Part shown: piece after piece, positions 14,021-18,319 of the stretch
How the letters are laid out: each line of letters begins with the position of its first letter
Position numbering within the stretch: position 1 is the first letter of the stretch
Source: Opitutaceae bacterium
GTDB lineage: Bacteria > Verrucomicrobiota > Verrucomicrobiia > Opitutales > Opitutaceae
Length of the DNA: 18,319 nucleotides
Assembly: GCA_005786775.1 (NCBI GenBank)
Contig: SYDD01000292.1
Coordinates: 1-18,319 of the forward strand
Direction: 5' to 3'
The notes under the pieces: generated by a model
What the model was told of the DNA's origin: nothing
Seen by the model: only the letters and a program-made list of their open reading frames with translations
Databases searched by the model: none
Position numbers and translations under genes: made by a program

Positions 14021-16104
14021 GATCGCTTATGCTCAGGCTGCTTGCGCTGCTGATCGCCGATCTCGCTCTGGCGGCGGTTCCCGCCCCGGCCCGCTTCTCC
14101 GGCCGAATTGAGAGCCAGGAGGGAGGTCCCGCGCGGTTTGCTCAGGTGCGCGTCGAGGGCGCCGCGCTGGTGGGGCGCGAAAATAGCCAAGTGATCCAAC
14201 GCGCTGGGAACGACGGCGCGTTCCAGGTTTCCCTGCCGCCCGGCACCTATCACGTCTGGGTGACTGCTCCCGACCACGAGGAGGCGACTTTCCGCGTCGA
14301 GATCACCGCCGGCGCCGTCGTGACCCGGGATATCCAGCTGCCCGCCTTGCGGCGCACCCCCTACCGGGTCGAGTCCGTGGCTCTGCCGCGAACGATGATC
14401 CCCGAGGTTTCTGGCGTGGCCTTCACGCCAAAGGGCAGCCTCGTGGTGACGAACCGCCGCGGGGAGGTGTGGATCCGACCCGCCGGCGTTGGGCAGTGGC
14501 GGCGGCTGGCGGAAGGGCTACACGAGCCCTTCGGCGTCGTGGCAGCCGACGAGACGGATGTCTTCGTGATCCAGCGGCCCGAGCTCACGCGGCTGCGCGA
14601 TCTCGACGGGGATGGCGTCGCGGAGGTCCGGACGACGATGGCCGACCACTGGGGCATCACCGGCAGTTACCACGAGTTCTCCTACGGACTCGTGCGGGAC
14701 CGCGCGGGCAACTTCTATGTATCCTCGGGCCTCTGCTCCTTCGGGCGCGGGGTCGAACTACCATGGACCCGGGGAACGTTGCGGACCGAACAGTATATTC
14801 CTTGGTCGGGACCAGGGGCGGTGCCGGACGGCCATCGCTCGGTGGCGGAATTCCAGGGCTGGGCGTTCCAAATTGGTGCGGATGGTGGATTCCAACCGTA
14901 CGCCTCCGGCTTCCGCCAGCCCCTCGGCATTGGACTGAGCCCGGCGGACGAGCTGTTCATCAGCGACTGCGCCGGTGCGTGGGTGCCTACGTCAGTCCTG
15001 ATCCACGTGGAGCGCGGGGCGTTCCACGGGCATCCGGACAGTCTGAAGTGGCATCCCGAGCTGCGCGACCAGCGCCTGTCCGAAGCCGAAGTCTCCCGCC
15101 TGCGCCGGCCGCCGGCGGTTTACCTCCCGCGAGGCCTGATGGGCACCTCCCCCGGCCAACCCGTTTGGGACCAGACGGGCGGACGCTTCGGGCCGTTCAC
15201 GGGCCAGGTCTTCCTCGGCGATGTCTCCGCCGTCCTGATGCGCATCGATCTGGAGAAGGTTGGCGGGGCCTACCAGGGGACGGCGTTCCCGTTTCTTCGC
15301 GGCCAGGGCCTGCGGATGGGCGGAATGCGCCACGCGTTCGGTCCGGATGGCGCGCTCTACCTCGGCCAGACGGTTCGCGGCTGGATGCCGACCGGCGGAA
15401 GTGAGGGGCTGCAGCGCATCGTTTGGGACGGCACTACCCCCGTTGAGATCCTGAGCCAAAAACTCTCGCCCGAGGGCTTCGTCCTGACCTTCACCGTCCC
15501 AATGGGCGCGAGGGCGGCCGAGGCGCGGCACTATCGAGTCAAACGCTTCCGCTACGATCATCATCCTCTAGACGGCTCGCTGCGCCAGGAGGAAACGGAA
15601 GTGCCGGTATCCGCGGTACGGCTCGAGCCGGACGGACGGCGACTGCACCTAACGCTCGCCGAAGTGCAGCCTGGATTCGTCCATGAGCTGACCGTCGCTG
15701 CCGAGGTGAGCAGCATCGGTGGGCAGCCGCTGCTCAACCGCGTCTCCTATTACACCCTCAACCGTCTCACGGATGGCACCAACGTCGCGGGGCCGTCCCG
15801 ACTTCTGGCCGCGGCGGCGCCGCCGCTGCGAGCGGGCGATTCGCGGGCCGGGGCAGAACTCTACCGCCTGCACTGCAAGACCTGCCACGGTGCGGACGGT
15901 ACCGGTTCTGGGTCGGCGGGCACGCCGGATTACACTGGGCCGGCCGGGCTGCGCACGCGGTCGGACGACGAGCTCGTGCAAATCGTCACCGAAGGACGCC
16001 TGCCGCAGCCTCCGGCAGTGAACCCGATGCCACCTTGGGGCAACGTCCTCCCCGCGCAGTCCATCCGCGACGTGGTGGCCTACCTCCGGGAAGCCTTTCC
16101 CTGA
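14017..16104 (+). CDS. Exported beta-propeller cytochrome c with carboxypeptidase-regulatory-like domain
   Basis: A 695-aa secreted protein. The signal peptide (LMLRLLALLIADLALA) is cleaved before AVPAPA. Residues of about 26-106 form a carboxypeptidase regulatory-like beta-sandwich (FAQVRVEGAALVG, GTYHVWVTAPDHEEA). Residues of about 120-480 look like a PQQ/NHL-type beta-propeller related to PVC membrane-bound dehydrogenases (VSGVAFTPKGSLVVTNRRGE, FGVVAADETDVFVIQ, FRQPLGIGLSPADELFISD). A further beta domain (about 485-600) is followed by one class I cytochrome c domain with CKTCHG (Cys620, Cys623, His624) and a probable axial Met671 (NPMPPWGN). Such proteins are thought to oxidise sugars or alcohols in the periplasm and pass electrons to the cytochrome. 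The propeller's cofactor and substrate are not readable from sequence. It is the last gene of the unit, ending 6 nt before the convergent leuD stop. Confidence 0.85.
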   Translation: MRSLMLRLLALLIADLALAAVPAPARFSGRIESQEGGPARFAQVRVEGAALVGRENSQVIQRAGNDGAFQVSLPPGTYHVWVTAPDHEEATFRVEITAGAVVTRDIQLPALRRTPYRVESVALPRTMIPEVSGVAFTPKGSLVVTNRRGEVWIRPAGVGQWRRLAEGLHEPFGVVAADETDVFVIQRPELTRLRDLDGDGVAEVRTTMADHWGITGSYHEFSYGLVRDRAGNFYVSSGLCSFGRGVELPWTRGTLRTEQYIPWSGPGAVPDGHRSVAEFQGWAFQIGADGGFQPYASGFRQPLGIGLSPADELFISDCAGAWVPTSVLIHVERGAFHGHPDSLKWHPELRDQRLSEAEVSRLRRPPAVYLPRGLMGTSPGQPVWDQTGGRFGPFTGQVFLGDVSAVLMRIDLEKVGGAYQGTAFPFLRGQGLRMGGMRHAFGPDGALYLGQTVRGWMPTGGSEGLQRIVWDGTTPVEILSQKLSPEGFVLTFTVPMGARAAEARHYRVKRFRYDHHPLDGSLRQEETEVPVSAVRLEPDGRRLHLTLAEVQPGFVHELTVAAEVSSIGGQPLLNRVSYYTLNRLTDGTNVAGPSRLLAAAAPPLRAGDSRAGAELYRLHCKTCHGADGTGSGSAGTPDYTGPAGLRTRSDDELVQIVTEGRLPQPPAVNPMPPWGNVLPAQSIRDVVAYLREAFP

Positions 16105-16110
16105 AACCGC

Positions 16111-16713
16111 TCAGGCCGCGAGGTAAGGCGTTCGGGCGGCCAGCGCCTGCACCGTGGGGAGACCCTCGAGGAGTTCCCCGATCGCGTCCCAGCGCCCGTG
16201 GATAAGGGCGTCGCGGGCGGCGGGGCGGACCTCGGCGCGGATCGACTGCCCGCCAAAGCGGATCTCGCTGGCGGAGACATCCAGCGTGAGCGCCAGCGCG
16301 GGATCCGCCTCGATGGCGGCGGCCAGCCGGGCGATGTCCGCGCGGGCGGCGGCGGCGCAGGGGATGCCAAGCGTCGTGCAGTTGCCGAAGAAGATCTCCG
16401 CGAAGCTCTCCGCGACCACGGCGCGGAAGCCGTGCTTCTGGATCGCCTGCGGCGCGTGCTCGCGGGAGGAGCCGCAGCCGAAGTTCGCGCCCGAGAGGAG
16501 GATCGTCGCGCCGCGGAAACGCGGGTCGTTCAGCGGATGCGGCAGGTCCGCCCCCTCGGCGTTCTTCCGCACGTCGTGAAAGAGGAACTCCCCCAGCCCG
16601 TCGAACGTCACGCACTTCATAAAGCGCGCGGGGATGATGCGGTCGGTGTCGATGTCATTGCCCGGCACGCACACGGCGCAGCCGGTGACGGCGGTGATCT
16701 TCTCGAGGGCCAT
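16111..16713 (-). CDS. leuD: 3-isopropylmalate dehydratase small subunit
   Basis: A 200-aa LeuD, the swivel-domain subunit that pairs with LeuC to isomerise 2- to 3-isopropylmalate in leucine synthesis. The family motifs are GNDIDTDRIIPARF, LLSGANFGCGSSREHAPQAI, AESFAEIFFGNCTTLGIP, and an arginine-containing C-terminal helix. GSSREHAP contributes substrate specificity. The length is that of the bacterial proteobacterial-type form rather than the short archaeal-type form. The ATG at 16713 lies 11 nt after the leuC stop, so the two form an operon transcribed leuC to leuD. The frame stays open beyond the start only as a shadow of leuC. No strong Shine-Dalgarno is visible. Confidence 0.95.
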   Translation of the reverse strand: MALEKITAVTGCAVCVPGNDIDTDRIIPARFMKCVTFDGLGEFLFHDVRKNAEGADLPHPLNDPRFRGATILLSGANFGCGSSREHAPQAIQKHGFRAVVAESFAEIFFGNCTTLGIPCAAAARADIARLAAAIEADPALALTLDVSASEIRFGGQSIRAEVRPAARDALIHGRWDAIGELLEGLPTVQALAARTPYLAA

Positions 16714-16724
16714 AAGCGGTAGGG

Positions 16725-18140
16725 TCAGGAGTTGACCGCGAAGACCTCGCGGGCATCCGCGACGGATCCGGTGACGGCGGCGGCGGCGACCATCAGGGGG
16801 CTCATCAGCAGCGTGCGCCCGGTGGGCGAGCCCTGCCGGCCCTTGAAGTTGCGGTTGGAGGAACGGGCGCCGAGCTGGTCGCCGATGAGCTTGTCCGGGT
16901 TCTTCGCGAGGCACAGCGAGCACCCGGCGCCACGCCACTCGAAGCCGGCGTCACGGAGCACCTGGTCGATGCCCTCCTTCTCGCACTGCAGGGCGACGAT
17001 CTGGGAACCGGGGACGGCGATCGCCTTGACGCCGGGGGCGACGCGGCGCCCACGAACGTGGCGCGCGACCTCGCGGAAGTCGCTCAGGCGGCCGTTGGTG
17101 CAGGAACCGATGAACGCGACGTCGATGCGGGTGCCCTTGATCGCGGCGCCGGGCCGGAGCTTCATGTAGGCGAGCGCCTCCTCGATGGAGGCCCGCTCGT
17201 CCGCGGCGGTCGCGCGGGCCGGGTCGGGGATGGATTCGGTGATCGCGATGCCCTGGCCGGGGTTGATGCCCCAGGTGACTGTCGGGGCGATGTCCGCCGC
17301 CTCGATCGTCACGACGTCGTCGTACGGGCAGCCCGGGTCGCTGGCGGAGCCACGCCAGCGCTCGACGGCAGCGTCCCACGCCGCGCCCTGGGGGGAGTAC
17401 GGTCGGCCGCGGAGGTAGTCGAAGGTCGTCTGATCCGGATTCACGTACCCGGCCCGGGCGCCGCCCTCGATCGACATATTGCATACCGTCATCCGCTCCT
17501 CCATCGAGAAGCGATCGAAGACCTCGCCGCCGTACTCGTAGGCGTAGCCGGTGCCGCCGTTGACGCCGAGGACGCGGATGATGTGCAGGATGACGTCCTT
17601 CGCGTAGACGCCCGGCCGCAGGCGGCCGCGGACGTTGATCCGCCGGACCTTCAGCTTGCCGAGGGCCATCGTCTGGGTGGCCAGGACGTCGCGGATCTGG
17701 GTGGTGCCGATGCCGAAGGCGACAGCGCCGAACGCGCCGTGCGTGCTCGGGTGGGAGACGCCGCAGGCGATGGTGGTGCCGGGCTGGGTGATGCCCTGCT
17801 CGGGACCGACGATATGGACGATGCCCTGCTTGCCGGTGGCGCGGTCAAAGAAGGTGATCCCGGACTCGGCGCAGTTGCGGCGCAGCTCCTCCATCATCGC
17901 CTGCGCGAGCGGGTCGCGGTAGGGCTCGACCAGCTGGTCGGTGGGCACGATGTGGTCGACCGTGGCGAAGGTCCGGTGCGGCATCACGACCTTGAGGCCG
18001 AGGTCGCGCAGCATCCCGAAGGCCTGGGGGCTGGTGACCTCGTGGATGAGGTGGGTGCCGATAAGCAGCTGGGTCTGGCCGTTGGCAAGGGTGCGCACCG
18101 CGTGGGCGGCCCAGACTTTTTCGAACAGGGATTTGGCCAT
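16725..18140 (-). CDS. leuC: 3-isopropylmalate dehydratase large subunit
   Basis: A 471-aa LeuC of normal full length, beginning MAKSLFEKVWAAHAV. It is the [4Fe-4S] aconitase-superfamily subunit of isopropylmalate isomerase in leucine biosynthesis. The cluster cysteines are Cys347 (GSCTNGRLSD), Cys407 and Cys410 (AGCSLCLAKNPDKL), in the same positions as in E. coli LeuC as I recall them. Other motifs are GTHLIHEVTSPQAF, ACGVSHPSTHGAFGA and SSNRNFKGRQGSP. It is the first gene of the leuCD pair on the minus strand. A terminator-like hairpin upstream (18215-18240) separates it from the preceding gene, so leuC should have its own promoter in 18141-18214, though none is obvious. Confidence 0.96.
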   Translation of the reverse strand: MAKSLFEKVWAAHAVRTLANGQTQLLIGTHLIHEVTSPQAFGMLRDLGLKVVMPHRTFATVDHIVPTDQLVEPYRDPLAQAMMEELRRNCAESGITFFDRATGKQGIVHIVGPEQGITQPGTTIACGVSHPSTHGAFGAVAFGIGTTQIRDVLATQTMALGKLKVRRINVRGRLRPGVYAKDVILHIIRVLGVNGGTGYAYEYGGEVFDRFSMEERMTVCNMSIEGGARAGYVNPDQTTFDYLRGRPYSPQGAAWDAAVERWRGSASDPGCPYDDVVTIEAADIAPTVTWGINPGQGIAITESIPDPARATAADERASIEEALAYMKLRPGAAIKGTRIDVAFIGSCTNGRLSDFREVARHVRGRRVAPGVKAIAVPGSQIVALQCEKEGIDQVLRDAGFEWRGAGCSLCLAKNPDKLIGDQLGARSSNRNFKGRQGSPTGRTLLMSPLMVAAAAVTGSVADAREVFAVNS

Positions 18141-18214
18141 GGGAGAGTCGCGGGGACTGTAACAGGATCCCGGGGCGCCCGGGGAAGCCTTATTTCCGAG
18201 GGAAGAAACGAAAC
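18141..18214 (-). other. leuC 5' leader/promoter region
   Basis: This is the only space for a leuC promoter between the upstream terminator and the leuC ATG. It is partly A/T-richer (TTATTTCC and GAAGAAACGAAAC on the plus strand). I see no clear T-box, leader peptide with leucine codons or attenuator. A repeated CCCGGGG is present near 18172-18184. Confidence 0.35.
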
Positions 18215-18240
18215 AGCCGGGACCCCGTAGGGTCCCGGCT
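18215..18240 (-). terminator. Rho-independent terminator of the upstream minus-strand gene
   Basis: A perfect 11-bp inverted repeat, AGCCGGGACCC (18215-18225) and GGGTCCCGGCT (18230-18240), with a 4-nt CGTA loop. On the minus strand it is followed by GTTTCGTTTCTTCC, a T-rich tail. It sits about 24 nt after the stop of the gene at the right edge and upstream of leuC, so it most likely ends that transcript. The plus-strand side has no T-run. Confidence 0.85.
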
Positions 18241-18263
18241 GGTCTGGCGCACGCGCGCGGGCC

Positions 18264-18319
18264 TCAGACGGCCTTCTCGCCGCGCTCGTCGGTGCGGATG
18301 CGCACCACTTCCTCGAGGG
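18264..18319 (-). CDS. C-terminal end of an unidentified protein (partial)
   Basis: Only the last 17 whole codons lie in the window. They read LEEVVRIRTDERGEKAV and then TGA (18266-18264). The highly charged end and the terminator immediately downstream support a real gene end on the minus strand. Nothing in such a short fragment identifies the family. A link to leucine synthesis is possible from position alone but is not supported by sequence. Confidence 0.55.
   Translation of the reverse strand, partial: LEEVVRIRTDERGEKAV

Noticed and set aside
16088..16101. Small inverted repeat GGGAA-gcct-TTCCC at the end of the propeller cytochrome gene
   Set aside because: A 5-bp stem inside the coding end without a T-tract is too weak to call as a terminator.
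17058..18230. Long plus-strand open frame (390 codons) opposite leuC
   Set aside because: It lies fully antisense to leuC and reads as an Asp/Gly/Ala/Val-rich mirror with no family features. It also runs through the terminator hairpin.

Overview
The window is a gene-dense, very G+C-rich stretch of a bacterial chromosome. Several features point to Verrucomicrobiota, probably an Opitutus-like member. These are a PEP-CTERM protein, a ThuA-like plus c-type-cytochrome gene pair of the kind common in the Planctomycetes-Verrucomicrobia-Chlamydiae (PVC) group, a multiheme-cytochrome/TPR fusion, a Tat-exported NIPSNAP protein and a CBM9-like secreted protein. The taxon is inferred from gene content; there is no rRNA gene here to confirm it.

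Layout, left to right. (1) Bases 1-3297, plus strand: the 3' end of dnaE (replicative polymerase), then an RsmB-type rRNA m5C methyltransferase that overlaps it by 4 nt, then a second class I SAM methyltransferase. (2) 3314-3931, minus: a flavin reductase-family protein. (3) 4035-6284, plus: an exported cytochrome with eight CXXCH sites, an alpha-helical repeat region and C-terminal TPRs. (4) 6276-9992, minus: four tightly packed genes, transcribed as beta-hydroxyacid dehydrogenase, HpcH/HpaI aldolase, glucarate dehydratase-type enolase and short-chain dehydrogenase. Together they look like a sugar-diacid (aldarate) catabolic operon ending in pyruvate and glycerate. (5) 10105-10947, plus: a Tat-signal NIPSNAP protein. 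(6) 10938-11888, minus: a PEP-CTERM-anchored, metzincin-like zinc protease with visibly lower G+C. (7) 12007-16104, plus: three exported proteins in one unit, namely CBM9-like, ThuA-like with an extra C-terminal domain, and a beta-propeller cytochrome c. (8) 16111-18140, minus: leuC and leuD, the two subunits of isopropylmalate isomerase for leucine synthesis. (9) The right edge holds the last codons of an unidentified minus-strand gene, followed by a strong terminator hairpin.

Housekeeping genes (dnaE, rsmB, leuCD) flank an accessory block devoted to envelope redox chemistry and carbohydrate or sugar-acid use. A speculative reading is that the exported CBM9/ThuA/cytochrome unit and the octaheme cytochrome handle periplasmic carbohydrate oxidation and electron transfer, while the cytosolic operon consumes an oxidised sugar acid. 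The sequence shows only proximity and domain content, not a functional link.

All gaps between genes are shorter than about 130 bases. I saw no tRNA, rRNA, CRISPR array, insertion sequence or attachment site.
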